Source: Deefgea piscis | GTDB taxonomy: Bacteria; Pseudomonadota; Gammaproteobacteria; Burkholderiales; Chitinibacteraceae | Assembly: GCF_019665785.1 (NCBI RefSeq) | Contig: NZ_CP081149.1 | Span: forward strand, 1,302,001-1,366,000 | DNA: 64,000 nucleotides | Reading direction: 5' to 3' | In this document: piece by piece, positions 44,454 through 55,200 of the stretch | How the letters are laid out: the number at the start of each line of letters is the position of its first letter | Position numbering within the stretch: position 1 is the first letter of the stretch | Program-made: the position numbers and the translations under genes | The notes under the pieces: model-generated | Told to the model about the DNA's origin: nothing | What the model saw: only the letters and a program-made list of their open reading frames with translations | Databases searched by the model: none

Positions 44454-44787
44454 CTAATTCTCGTCAATAAATTCATATTTCCCCTGCGCCTGCCATGCAT
44501 GCGCAGTAGATTGATATGCCGCTGAATAACTCCAATTTGCGACATGCAGTATGGTCATCAAATCCGAACCTATGCCTGCGTTCACTCCAATTTCTTGAAG
44601 GTCATCGGACATTTTTTCTATTCGCAGTAACCACTGCTCGAGATGCAACCGAGCTGCTAAACTATTTGATTTACTTCGATTGCATTTTGGGTGAGCCAGC
44701 ACGAAATTATGGGCAAGGTCTCTCGGATATGCCGAAAATGGTAGACTCACTCGGAAGATTGCAAAATGGACAATTGCTGTTGTTCAT
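44454..44787 (-). pseudogene. Remnant of an HNH endonuclease
   Basis: Two frames together give the end of an HNH nuclease. From 44787 one frame has NNSNCPFCNLPSEST (a CxxC zinc pair). Shifted frame below 44750 gives LPFSAYPRDLAHNFVLAHPKCNRSKSNSLAARLHLEQW, the usual C-terminal HNH part. The central DH motif between them is missing and the upstream part is gone, so the gene is dead. Confidence 0.65.
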
Positions 44788-44820
44788 CGAAAAATTACCC
44801 CATTAATCTCCACTGATTGT

Positions 44821-45270
44821 TTAGGTGCCCAAAAAGCCCATAACTTCTTCATCAAATTCATAGTTTGACATTGGATGTATTACTAACCGCCAGATTGTTT
44901 GGTTTAAATGATTATGTCGCTTTACTTAGTAGCAGAAGTCTCTGACCAATAACAAAGATACAGGCCATCGCCATTGAGTGAACTGTACCGAGGATGCTGC
45001 CATCATCGACTCGAATCCAATTTTGACCGTCAGTGGTTATCCACGTAACGCATCAATGCCAATAACTTGTGCGATATCGATACTCCAAAGCAATGACAGC
45101 CACTGTTGGGAAGAAGTTAGTTCCCCTTCGTCGAGTGGTAGTTCTGGCACCGCAGGGAAATTTAGATGGTGTGGAGGAGTATTAATTTCCGTGTCGAAAG
45201 CCATACACTGCTGTTCAAGCTTTTCAACGCAGGAACTCTCCTGATGCGTTCTTCTTTTTCTGTTACTCAA
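44821..45270 (-). pseudogene. Decayed gene remnant, frameshifted
   Basis: The minus-strand frame from 45270 (INTPPHHLNFPAVPELPLDEGELTSSQQW ..., ending IGIDALRG) continues in another frame as TTDGQNWIRVDDGSILGTVHSMAMACIF, and a third piece ends YEFDEEVMGFLGT before a stop at 44821. Each piece reads like protein, so a broken gene is more likely than chance. No family named. It lies downstream of the nuclease/repeat pair and may once have belonged to it. Confidence 0.4.
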
Positions 45271-45386
45271 TCAGCAGTTCTCACATTTGATTTAACGTAT
45301 ATGAATGCAAATTCAGAAATTTCCTTCTGCATTAAATTAAGTAATAATATTTTCAATTACTCGAGACTATCAAGTTGCTACATTAT

Positions 45387-47132
45387 TTAATCTTCATTTA
45401 AGGTATCTACAGGCCACAACTTACCGGTTAATTCTGAACTGGCGACCGCAATAGTTTGCTTAACAAGCATCTCTCTAGGGAGCTGTAATTGCCAATACAG
45501 ACCGGCTAAAAGTGGGATAAATTGAGCACGCAATTGGTACCAAGTCGTAGTTTCAATACCTTCTATACCTAGCAGCCCCGTCGACATGGTTTGCAAGAAT
45601 TCATGTGGGTCTTCTGGAAATTGTTTTACCGATTCTCCGATGCCATGCTCGAACAAGGCACGCTCATCTCCTACAACATCGTCATAACCACTCTCTGAAC
45701 TCCAAAAATTTGGAGTAATTCCCTTAAAGTTAGGTACAACGTTTAATCGTAAAGCATCGTAGGCTTCTCTCATTTCAAGTGCAGCGACCCAAATGAACAT
45801 AATTGGTAAGAGCGTTGATGTATTGCAGAACTCTTCAGGCATTTCTTCTTCACCATCGCGCACGGCTAACGCATCTTCAAATGTTCCAGACATCGGCATG
45901 AATTTACGCCACCTTGTCGCATACTGCATACGAATACAAAGTCTTGATAGCCAATTTTTAGCAATCTCACGCTCTCCACTAACAACCAAGAGAAGTAAGG
46001 CGATATGGATATTGACTGAGTGATGGTCAAAAGCTGGTAAATCGCAACATGCATGACTATTCAACAGTTTTTTTATACGTCTTACATAGTGACGTACACC
46101 ATCGTTTGTGGATGGATGGCTAGATGAGTCAGGCTGAAACGCGAATAAGCATCCGATTAACCCAAGTTTCCCAAGTTCATCGAATACAGTCATTGATACC
46201 AATAAACTATGTGGACGAACGTTAACAAAGGCATCTTGCATGCCGTAATATGGGTCCATCTTCTGGTGGTAGGTTTCGGCAACCATCAGCAAACTATCTA
46301 ATAAATGACATAACTCCTGTCTCAGATTTTTGTCATTTTCGTGGAGTTTATTATGTAGCCGAGACCAAGTTGCAAGCACTGCATATTGATGTAACGAGTA
46401 TGCGGCAAGCAGGTTATCTTCGTTAACGGACCAAATGAAAAGTACCTGAAGCGCAGTTCTCATACCTCTAAGTCCTGTCAGTTGTTTCTTCGTCGCAGCA
46501 GGTTTAGACTTCGTTGGAGAAATTGCTCCATCAACTATTTGGTTTATTAAATCACGTCCAACGTTGATGCAGAGGTCTGGTGAAGCGACATTGGCAAGCA
46601 TCCTGCGCAACAGTATGCGGCTGTCGAGTGGCAGAATATATTCGTCCAACAGATGACTTTCAGTCCATGTCGCAAGTTTAGAACCATTAATTTGCTCAGC
46701 ATCAGCCTTTTGTTCGGAGCACCAACGCTCTAAAAATGCGGCGATGGTTTCGTTAAGACTGGCATTAAAGTCCCCGTTGGTAACTATAAGAAGTTTTTTC
46801 TTTAGTTTCTGATGTGCAGGGGAAACATGACTACGCAAATACACGTCGCTCACATCATTAATGGACTGGCGTATAGATTGTGGACCGGAGTCCCAATCTG
46901 TTCTACCAATATCCCCACATTTGACCAGCCATAAGAACAGCGTTCTTATCCCGTCAACATCATCCCCAATAGAAACAATGTCTACCCCATATTGCCTTGT
47001 CCCTTTTTGCGCACGGTAGACCACCTCATGCCCCATTGCAGACATCAGAAGAGGCAAAAAAACATCCAGCTCACCTTCCTCACGCATCAATCCAAGAAAA
47101 TCTTCAAGTAGAAGTCGTAGACTACCAATCAT
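45387..47132 (-). CDS. Unrecognised protein with PD-(D/E)xK-like nuclease N-terminus
   Basis: 581 residues. The first 100 resemble a restriction-endonuclease-like fold: LLMSAMGHEVVYRAQKGTRQYGVDIVSIG (Asp) and LFLWLVKCGDIGRTDWDSGPQSIR (the ExK-like strand, with Val instead of the usual acidic or Gln residue before Lys). The remainder (about 150-581) is mainly helical with no motif I recognise. Its ATG overlaps the stop of the gene before it (ATGA), so the two products are made together. Nuclease function is inferred from the pattern. Confidence 0.75.
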   Translation of the reverse strand: MIGSLRLLLEDFLGLMREEGELDVFLPLLMSAMGHEVVYRAQKGTRQYGVDIVSIGDDVDGIRTLFLWLVKCGDIGRTDWDSGPQSIRQSINDVSDVYLRSHVSPAHQKLKKKLLIVTNGDFNASLNETIAAFLERWCSEQKADAEQINGSKLATWTESHLLDEYILPLDSRILLRRMLANVASPDLCINVGRDLINQIVDGAISPTKSKPAATKKQLTGLRGMRTALQVLFIWSVNEDNLLAAYSLHQYAVLATWSRLHNKLHENDKNLRQELCHLLDSLLMVAETYHQKMDPYYGMQDAFVNVRPHSLLVSMTVFDELGKLGLIGCLFAFQPDSSSHPSTNDGVRHYVRRIKKLLNSHACCDLPAFDHHSVNIHIALLLLVVSGEREIAKNWLSRLCIRMQYATRWRKFMPMSGTFEDALAVRDGEEEMPEEFCNTSTLLPIMFIWVAALEMREAYDALRLNVVPNFKGITPNFWSSESGYDDVVGDERALFEHGIGESVKQFPEDPHEFLQTMSTGLLGIEGIETTTWYQLRAQFIPLLAGLYWQLQLPREMLVKQTIAVASSELTGKLWPVDTLNED

Positions 47133-48835
47133 CGTGCATTCCGACGCATAGAGTAGCGCTCAATTTCGCCACCCATAGGGTCTGCAAGTTCGCTGAATGG
47201 CAATTCAATACTGTGACTATATGCAGCCATTTGCATAATTTGTGGCCCGCTATGGGATGAGTGAGTTGTAAATCGACGCCCTTGAACTAAGTGCTCAGTG
47301 GAGCAAATACTTGCAAAAATAGATTTTTCTTTAGCCATTTTGTTAATCTCCCTGTTGAATCGTCTCTTTCTAGCTTGTAAAACTTGGAGTTCAGTATCGC
47401 TTGGTCTTAGTTCTTTCCTATATGGAAGCTGTTCAAAGATTTTTCGCCATTCAACGGCATGTGCAAGTGTTTTTTGAAAAATAATGGCTTCAGGAGTAAC
47501 TAGCGGGAGTGAGGCCAATTTCTCAGTTAGAAAAGCCTCTGTTGTTGCCGGAAATTCTAAAAATGCATTCTCCAGCATCAGTTTTAACAAATTAAGTCGC
47601 TCTTCCCCAATTTTCGTCATTTTTGCAATGAGGAGGCAAAAGTCACATACTGTTGGGCCGTCATGCGTGAGTGAAAGTATTCGAAGCGCGGCATTTTCAC
47701 GCCGCTCAGTTGTTTGAGCCGAAAAAACATCTTCATCAAAAATAGCTAATTCTCTATTATTTGTGCATATAGATAATAGAGACGACAAAGAATTGAAGTT
47801 AACAGTCGGACTAAGTAGCCACTCGGTTAAAATTTGAGAAAATTCGGTGGGATGGTTTGAAAGTGCTTCAAACATATTTGGAAAAGCATTTACAACATCA
47901 ATTTCTGCTGTATCAAGTTCTACAATTGGCTGAAGTGAAATTTGACGAGTGTCTTTCTGATATATAACCCGCTCAATTGCAACGTCTATGTGTGGGCGAA
48001 GATTATTGTAATGAAGAGAAATAGTAAGTAGCCTTCGTATTAATTCCTCAATAGTATCTCCAGTTACCCCAGTATTAGAAAGTTTGCTTTGATGCAATGA
48101 GTTTGTTATTTCAATAATAGCTTCAGGAATGACGGCATCTAACGCCGCCTTTAATGCAAGTGTCGCGCTAGATGAATAACGTGCGAGGTAGCATAGGGCA
48201 GCCCACGCAGTTTTTCCAAGTTGCGCGGTTTTAGCGCATAAAGCTTCGATGCTTGTTGGTTCAAGGTTGGTAAAGACACATTGAACTTCCTCATTATTTG
48301 TAGGAAGATGAATGCACAAAATGGATGCCATACGCATTTCCGTCTCAACTGCTCCTGCCAATAACTTCGCAACATACTCTGCAGCATCTTTTGGTGCTCC
48401 TGCAGCAAACGCAGCAGCCCATATGAAAATTGATTGTTCTTGTTGTTTATTTTCAGAATGTAAATGGCTTCCAAGCTCCAGTCCAAGTTTAGGCTCTGCC
48501 AGAATATGTGGAGTCAATTGGTCAGCCACCATATAGCGATAGCTGGGGTCTAGGCGCTCAGAAAAATCAAGGAGTTGCTTTGCCTCTGTGACTTGAAATT
48601 GTGTCAGATGACCAATAATGGGAAGCAGCCAACGACAAACGATATTTATATCGGAGCCGGATAGGTTAGTTAAAGCAGTGATGATGTTTACGGGCTCTGG
48701 ATGCTTTTTTGCCATTTGCGCCCAAACTTCATCTTCATATATCTGGTAGGACGCTTTCACCTGAGATAAATATGTACTCCAATTACCAGCTTGCAGGGAA
48801 CAAGCTGCTTGATGTATTGCATTTGACTGTGCCAA
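47129..48835 (-). CDS. Unrecognised helical-repeat protein, partner of the nuclease-like gene
   Basis: 568 residues, almost all helix-forming, with repeating alanine/leucine-rich helices (SIFIWAAAFAAGAPKDAAEYVAKLLAG; LGKTAWAALCYLARYSSSATLALKAALD) like a HEAT- or TPR-type scaffold. The C-terminus is basic (KRRFNREINKMAKEKS). No catalytic motif is seen. The start is a TTG at 48835 with GGGG seven bases upstream; no ATG near the beginning fits. First gene of a two-gene leftward operon. Confidence 0.75.
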   Translation of the reverse strand: MAQSNAIHQAACSLQAGNWSTYLSQVKASYQIYEDEVWAQMAKKHPEPVNIITALTNLSGSDINIVCRWLLPIIGHLTQFQVTEAKQLLDFSERLDPSYRYMVADQLTPHILAEPKLGLELGSHLHSENKQQEQSIFIWAAAFAAGAPKDAAEYVAKLLAGAVETEMRMASILCIHLPTNNEEVQCVFTNLEPTSIEALCAKTAQLGKTAWAALCYLARYSSSATLALKAALDAVIPEAIIEITNSLHQSKLSNTGVTGDTIEELIRRLLTISLHYNNLRPHIDVAIERVIYQKDTRQISLQPIVELDTAEIDVVNAFPNMFEALSNHPTEFSQILTEWLLSPTVNFNSLSSLLSICTNNRELAIFDEDVFSAQTTERRENAALRILSLTHDGPTVCDFCLLIAKMTKIGEERLNLLKLMLENAFLEFPATTEAFLTEKLASLPLVTPEAIIFQKTLAHAVEWRKIFEQLPYRKELRPSDTELQVLQARKRRFNREINKMAKEKSIFASICSTEHLVQGRRFTTHSSHSGPQIMQMAAYSHSIELPFSELADPMGGEIERYSMRRNAR

Positions 48836-49001
48836 TTGATAACCCCATAAACAAACTTGAATACACCAAACATCATCAAAACTTCATTTTAATTCTTTAT
48901 TTCTATTAATAATTTCGGTTCAATTTCAGTAAAGTTTATGAATAAAAGAGTTCTGACTTCTATTCAATACATCTACAGAGATTAACCTTAGTCATATTTA
49001 T

Positions 49002-49895
49002 TTATGTAAGGTAAGTTGTAACTTCATCCTCATTTTTTAAAATAATTTGTTGAGCTTGTGGTGTAGCGGCTTCTCGGCCAGAAAAACCGAGGTGTTTAAG
49101 TAAATAGAAAAGTAAGGCCTGCCGGCAATCCAGACGCACCTCACTGTTTTGCATACCATAATCGAGCTCAATGACTTTGCGTTGTTCTATTGGTAAGTCT
49201 GGGTGGGGAGCAATTACCAGTGACACTTGAGTATGCCATGCGACGTCATCTTGGATAGTTACAGTAGATAGAGCTCCCGCCTCAATGCTGATAATTCGTG
49301 AAATGACAAAATCACGGAAAGACTGTCGTAAATGACAGAAGGCTCTCACATGCCAGCGAAAACCATCAAATACTAGAGAATGTGGAGACAGGGTCCTTGT
49401 TTCCGCATCTACCGATGAAAGTGACTGGTACTTCACAACAACTGTTTCTCGATTTCTAATTGCATGCAACAAACAGCCTAGGGTCTCTGCAGAAACCATT
49501 CGGACTGGAATGGGTATTAAGCCTACAGGTGGGGTCCACCCCAAAAATACTCCACCCTCAGAAGAAAGGCCTGATGCATCAATGAGTAGGTCATTCAAAT
49601 ATCTTTGTGGATTATCTATGTTGTAAAGAGCTTCAAATTGAGGTCCCGTTAAATATGTACGGGCACTTGAATCATATTGGATATTGCCTGGAGCAAGTTC
49701 AGTATATCTGGCTATGTCTAGCGAAGCTTGAGGCACGGAAATGCCAAAAAAATCTATGAGGTCTGACCGGTTCAGGTGCCCATCCCACCTCAGGCGGTAA
49801 TCGATAAATTCAAGTCGCCTCTCCTGACTCCAACGCGCAGAAACCCGTGAAGCACTGCTTGATGAACTGTTTTGTGTAGTTGTCTTTGATTTCAT
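49002..49895 (-). CDS. WYL-domain repressor of BrxR/CapW type
   Basis: 297 residues. N-terminal winged helix (about 22-90: RRLEFIDYRLRWDGHLNRSDLIDFFGISVPQASLDIARY), a WYL domain in the middle (about 140-210: VVVKYQSLSS, LSPHSLVFDGFRWHVRAFCHLRQSFRDFVISRI) and a C-terminal WCX-like part. This architecture is that of BrxR/CapW regulators, which hold anti-phage operons silent and are thought to respond to an infection signal. It is divergent from the Wadjet operon with a perfect palindrome between, so it most likely represses both. Confidence 0.9.
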   Translation of the reverse strand: MKSKTTTQNSSSSSASRVSARWSQERRLEFIDYRLRWDGHLNRSDLIDFFGISVPQASLDIARYTELAPGNIQYDSSARTYLTGPQFEALYNIDNPQRYLNDLLIDASGLSSEGGVFLGWTPPVGLIPIPVRMVSAETLGCLLHAIRNRETVVVKYQSLSSVDAETRTLSPHSLVFDGFRWHVRAFCHLRQSFRDFVISRIISIEAGALSTVTIQDDVAWHTQVSLVIAPHPDLPIEQRKVIELDYGMQNSEVRLDCRQALLFYLLKHLGFSGREAATPQAQQIILKNEDEVTTYLT

Positions 49896-49915
49896 ATTCG
49901 CAGTTTAACTTGAAT

Positions 49916-49943
49916 ATAAAAACTATACGAGTATAGTTTTTAT
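49916..49943. promoter_or_regulatory. Perfect palindromic operator between the WYL gene and the Wadjet operon
   Basis: Arms ATAAAAACTATAC (49916-49928) and GTATAGTTTTTAT (49931-49943) around GA: 13-bp perfect arms. It lies 20 bases from the WYL start and 61 from jetA. The symmetric site and position fit a dimeric BrxR/CapW repressor. Binding is inferred. Confidence 0.85.
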
Positions 49944-50004
49944 ACGTACAATGCAATGGTGATGTTTTTTACAACCACTCGCGAATAAGATTTCAATACT
50001 TGAA

Positions 50005-51483
50005 ATGGAACAATCCTCTGATTTGCCACATCAAGCAATGATAGATTCCACTGACTCTATCATCGAACTGCTGGACCTCTCCAAGCAGCAACGCAACTTG
50101 CTCCTGTTGCGTCCACTTTTCCAGCTTGAACTCAATAAACACAGTATCGGAACGGAAAGTGACGGGCCTCAGCCACTGTTTAAGCACATTGATACACATT
50201 ATTTGGTTCTCACTGCGTTAGACGTGATGATGGAAGGTACAACTATTCAGATGGGAAGCACTTCGAAGGAGCTTCTCGATAGATTGAAGCAAGTGGCTAA
50301 AGCGATGAAGCCAAGTCTCAACGAGCTGCAGGCGCATCGAGTAGCTGAAGTTATCCTCGATACTTTAGATAATAAGAGCAACTCTTACCGAGTATTTGTC
50401 TTTGATTATTTCCACGGAGCGGCTCGAGAAACAAAAACAATCAATTTCAGATTGGTAAGTTACGAACCTGACCTAGAAGATGTGTATCGCTATCGCCCAA
50501 CTGCGGAGGGTTATCTCGTCTATCTAGGCATGCTCGACCTAGCGCCCGAAGACGCTCAAGAAATGATGGAGAAGATGCTTGACCTACTTGTTCAACGAGG
50601 ACGTTTCGACGCAGCACTAGAATTTGCAAAGCGGGCACGCACACTTTCACTTGAATACCGACAATTCATTCGTGACCGATTAATGCAAGCCTTTCGTGCC
50701 CCGGGTTCAGTTAATTGGACGAAAGAAGTTGCTCCTAAACTCCAAGATGCACGTACTCATGTTGTTGCCCGTCAGGTGGAAGACCAGCGAATGACGGAAG
50801 CCGTACGTGGAGCCTTGTTGTCCGCAGAAGAGTCAAAAACTCGGCAGGACCTAGCACAGTTGCTGAAGACTTTGGAGGGGGCAAGTTTAATTCGCTCAAA
50901 CCTTGTTAGTGACATTACTGTAGCACCAGACAAGTTTCTGCATGCGCAGCGGGCTCTCTTCCGCGCACGTCGTCCATCTGGTCTGCCAGACTTAGAAACC
51001 CGACTTCTACCGGACCTGCTTAAACTCAATAACTCTGTATTAACTGAGCGAGCAGATGATGCAATTTGTGGAATGTATCCAGCCAAATGGCCCAAGGTAT
51101 ACGGGTTAAATGCCATTTTTGGGCTGTTATTAGAACGCAGAATCGAAGTAGTAGAGTCAGATGATGATGGAGGTGAAATTGAGCCTTTCGTTCCTCCTCT
51201 CGAACAGTTTGCGCCTGCACTTATCAATGATGTGCAGGCTTGGGTGACAAATAAATTCAAGGTGCCGTGCACATACAGTGTCGATGAGTTGTTGGTCATT
51301 GCAGAAGCTGAAGGTTTTAACCGCATCAAACAACGCTGCCTCGTATTAATGATGTTCAGAAGTTTCTCTCAAGCAGAAACACTCTTTCCCTATATGCGCG
51401 CCGAAGCAGAGGGACGATTTGAGCGGGACATCGCTGAAGGTTCAAATTTACATTTTTCCCCAATTGAAGGGAACAAACTATGA
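50005..51483 (+). CDS. jetA: Wadjet JetA-like (kleisin-type subunit)
   Basis: 492 residues, mostly helical, with charged stretches. Its role as the kleisin-like subunit (MukF/MksF-like) bridging the SMC dimer is assigned from position and size in a four-gene cassette that ends with an SMC-like ATPase and a Toprim nuclease. No sequence motif alone proves it. Wadjet complexes extrude and cut closed circular DNA such as plasmids. An ATG 11 codons later is an alternative start. Its stop overlaps the jetB start (ATGA). Confidence 0.85.
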   Translation: MEQSSDLPHQAMIDSTDSIIELLDLSKQQRNLLLLRPLFQLELNKHSIGTESDGPQPLFKHIDTHYLVLTALDVMMEGTTIQMGSTSKELLDRLKQVAKAMKPSLNELQAHRVAEVILDTLDNKSNSYRVFVFDYFHGAARETKTINFRLVSYEPDLEDVYRYRPTAEGYLVYLGMLDLAPEDAQEMMEKMLDLLVQRGRFDAALEFAKRARTLSLEYRQFIRDRLMQAFRAPGSVNWTKEVAPKLQDARTHVVARQVEDQRMTEAVRGALLSAEESKTRQDLAQLLKTLEGASLIRSNLVSDITVAPDKFLHAQRALFRARRPSGLPDLETRLLPDLLKLNNSVLTERADDAICGMYPAKWPKVYGLNAIFGLLLERRIEVVESDDDGGEIEPFVPPLEQFAPALINDVQAWVTNKFKVPCTYSVDELLVIAEAEGFNRIKQRCLVLMMFRSFSQAETLFPYMRAEAEGRFERDIAEGSNLHFSPIEGNKL

Positions 51484-52214
51484 CAGCACTAGGCTTAACG
51501 CCACGCAATGCTTCGAGACTCGTCTATAAGGCTATACAGCCAGGTCTATCGCCAGTTAACGACTCACAATACCGTGAACTTCTTGACCTTTATAGGGCGG
51601 AGCCTAGCTTTTCAACTATGGTTGCTGATATTGCTGAAGGCCTTGAACTGACTGTTCTCGATTTCAGCGAGCGAGGCCTAGTGATTGTGCCATCATCACG
51701 CGATAGTAAGTTTGCGATGCGAATTGGCGACTTACGAGCCAACCTTAAGCCCGAACAAAAAGCGGGACTCGTCCTTGCTCACGTAGCAATAGCTGCGGTG
51801 TTTTATCCGACTACTAGTGGTTTGGAGGATGACCGTTTCATAGCACCTCCCTCAAGCCTTGCACAGTTTCGCGATACATTACTAATGCTTGCTCGACGCT
51901 TGAAAGATGCCGAGCTTGAGGGCGACCAAAAAGATATTCCAGAAGAACTATCTCACGGCTGGCAACTTATTTGCGCTTTGCCCCTAATGTTACCTGGCGC
52001 TCAACGTGCGTCACCTGCATCGATAACAGGCCTTATTAATATCGCGCTCACTCATATGGAGACAGGCGGTTTAGTGCGAATTGATAGAGAATCTGCAGAT
52101 GAATCTATGGCGACTTACACACCAACTCACCGCTTACAGGTGCAGCTCCGTGAGCTGACCCTCCGGCGTCTTTTCGAAATTGCTCAAGATGGTAACTCGG
52201 GAGTCAGGGGCTAA
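51480..52214 (+). CDS. jetB: Wadjet JetB-like (MksE/KITE-type subunit)
   Basis: 244 residues with a winged-helix-like composition (LSHGWQLICALPLMLPGAQRASPASITGLINIALTHMETGGLVRI). Assigned as the MukE/MksE-like subunit by size and by its place between jetA and jetC. Translationally coupled to jetA and only 2 bases from jetC. It should pair with JetA on the SMC heads. Confidence 0.82.
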   Translation: MTALGLTPRNASRLVYKAIQPGLSPVNDSQYRELLDLYRAEPSFSTMVADIAEGLELTVLDFSERGLVIVPSSRDSKFAMRIGDLRANLKPEQKAGLVLAHVAIAAVFYPTTSGLEDDRFIAPPSSLAQFRDTLLMLARRLKDAELEGDQKDIPEELSHGWQLICALPLMLPGAQRASPASITGLINIALTHMETGGLVRIDRESADESMATYTPTHRLQVQLRELTLRRLFEIAQDGNSGVRG

Positions 52215-52216
52215 TC

Positions 52217-55200
52217 ATGCAAAAAATCTCACGCATTTACGTAGGTGGCTATGGTATCGATATGGCTTGGTATGATGGCGTAACTTTCGACCTGACTGAC
52301 CCTGCAACAGGTGAACCAACAGACACGATTCTAAACCTCGAAAATGGAGGAGGTAAAACAACGCTGTTGAGTTTTGTGTTCTCATGCTTTGACACACCAG
52401 TTGAACGATTCTTAAAACATATCCAAAATAAAAACCATCGTTTCAGTCAGTATTTTTCTCGCGATGGTCAGCCCGGCATCATTCTCATCGAGTGGGTAAT
52501 GCCACCCCGTATGGCAGGAGGAAAACCATATTATCTAGTTATTGGTCAGGCAGTTGCAGTCAAGACTGGAATAGAACGAGACGAAGTTGAGCGAATCTTC
52601 TTTAGTTTTGAAGCCAACAGTGCTCTTGGTTTTCAATCGGTGCCAGCACCAAAACTGAATTATGCCCCAGTTAGCAACATGCTTGAACTTTCGCGCTGGA
52701 TTCACGATGCGCACAAGCTATCTTCTGATTTTTTTCAAACGCGTGTTCAGCATGATTGGCAGCAACACTTGCGTGAAGAGCGCCTCATCGACATTGATAT
52801 GTTGAAGTTGCAGGTCAACTTCTCAGCACAGGAAGGAGGGATTGATACTGGCTTCCTTAATTTCAATTCGGAACCAGAATTTATCCGGAAGTTTTTTGGC
52901 TTAACTCTTGATGATGGCATGGCGGCATCAGTACGCCAAAGCGTAGTCGATGTCTGCGACAAACTTCGGCGTAAACCGCATTTGCAGAAGTGCCTGACCG
53001 AACTCTCCCGATTACGTACAACATTACTTGCATTTAAGGATGCTGCTTTGTTGTACAGCATAGCTAGCGACGAACAAGACAAGACAAGGCATCTAGGAGC
53101 CAGGGTCAAAAAAGGGCTTGATGTGCTCGCTAACAAATTTCGCTTAGAAGAGAAAGAGGCATTAGTTAAACAGGAAGAGAAATCTGAGCTGGCCATCGAG
53201 CAAACTAATCTGTCTAAGAAATATACTGCCGAGATAACTACATTAAAGTTGCAGCAACTTACTAGAACATTAGATGCCATTATTGAGCGCAAATACGCCG
53301 CAGAAATTGCAGCAGATACTGCAAGAGATACCCTATTTAGAGTAAATGCGGCCAAGGCACACTCGGAAATTTCAGCTTTAGAAAAACGTTTGGTAGAGCT
53401 AGGTAATAATTCAATTGCCGCTCGTGAGCAACTTGAACCTTGGAAAGATAAGGTTGAAGTTCAAGGAATGCTGCTGCGAAATGCGCTGCTACTTGCGGAA
53501 AATGAGTTACATACCCAACTAAATAATGTCTTAACGACAGAGAATCAGGCTGAGGCAAGTCTCAAAAATATTGAACAACAGCTTAAAGACCTTGAAACTG
53601 CTGCACGAAGCCTCAGCTCAGAAGAAGCAGCACTTACAAACGCCGAAGAGGCATATTGGTCCTCACTGAATCAGCTTATTAATGAGAATATTATTAAAGA
53701 GGGCGAATCCACCTCGGAAGCCTTAGCGCGTTATGAAAATATCGCAATAGAGCAGCTTAAACTCGAGAAAAAGTATAACTTAGATGCGATAACACTTAAG
53801 ACCCAGGGGCAGGAAGCCAGAAGCAACGCTTATAAAGCGCAAGTTCATGCAGTTACAATAGCAGCTGATTTACCTCAACTCCAAAAATTCGTTGCAGAAG
53901 GAGAGAGTGAGCGAGAGAAATTTGAACAAAACTCTATTCTGCGACAGGTTGCTGATGCTGATACAGCAAACCCCGATTCACCGATACTGCTACCTGAGCT
54001 TGAGCGATTCATATTGGCAGAAGAGCGTTCTGTCGCGCAATACGAAGTGCAGTTATCGACCCTTCATGCAAGCCGAAGTGCTATTACGCAAACTGGTGTT
54101 GCAGGTGATTCCTGTGATGTTAATAAAGTTGTTGCTAGCCTTCATGCCAAGGGGGTGAAATCCGCTAAGCCCTATAACATTTATCTAGCCGATGCGATTC
54201 CAGATGCATCTACAGCACGAGCCATAGTCCTTAGTAATCCGTCGCGTTTTTTAGGTGTTTCTGTTGCATCAAGCGAATTGGAATCCGCACGTGAGATTGC
54301 CGCCCAAAATTTGCAGCTAGATACGCCAGTAATGGTCTCAGTGAACTCACTTGAACCCGATACGTTGGAAGCTAACCGTTTTGTATTGTCAGCGGACAAT
54401 GACGCCGCATTCAACCAAGAAGCTGCTCAAGAATTACTGCAACAACTTGATGAGCGGATAGCTAGCATTGATAGTCTCAGGAATGCACATGCATCTCGGT
54501 TGAAAGAAGCATTGGGGATAAAGGAACAATTACTAGCATACGAAAAGCGTTTTGGTGGTGAAATACTAGCCCGCGCTCGAATGGACATTGAGCGTCTTCA
54601 GCAAGAGTCAGAAGCGGAACTTATACAATCTGCGATTTATGAAGAACAGGCCAAGGAGTATGAGCAGCAAGCTGAGAATGCTATGCGGGCTAAAAATAGT
54701 TGCAGCCAAGCTGCACATACAGCCGACATGCATCAAAAAACTATAAGTCGGTTCAGCGCACAGCACGATGCAAGCAGGCCCGCTAGGCTCATGCGTTTAC
54801 GGTGTATTCCTAATGTTCGCCTGGAACAGGATATGCAGCGGGTAGAGCTAACAACAGAACAAACCAATGTTACTGAGACGAAGCAAGTGGCTTTCAAACT
54901 CAAGGTTGAGTTAGAAGCCAAAGCAAAGGAACGGCAAAATGAGCGTCTGGCAGTAAACTATTGGAGAGAGGATATACAGTCAGCTGGGCTGCAGTTAGCG
55001 CAACACCAAACATTGGAAGAGTTGCGAGTCTTTTATGCAGATGCTGAAAAAGTTTATTCCACTGAGGCAAATCAACGTCTTGGATTGCTGCAATATAAAG
55101 AAGAAGAAGCGAAGACTAACCTTACACAGCTGCTACAGAATTTTGCGATAAAATTTTCCGATTTAAATCTGGATGATTTTGCACCTTATCTTTCCGTACT

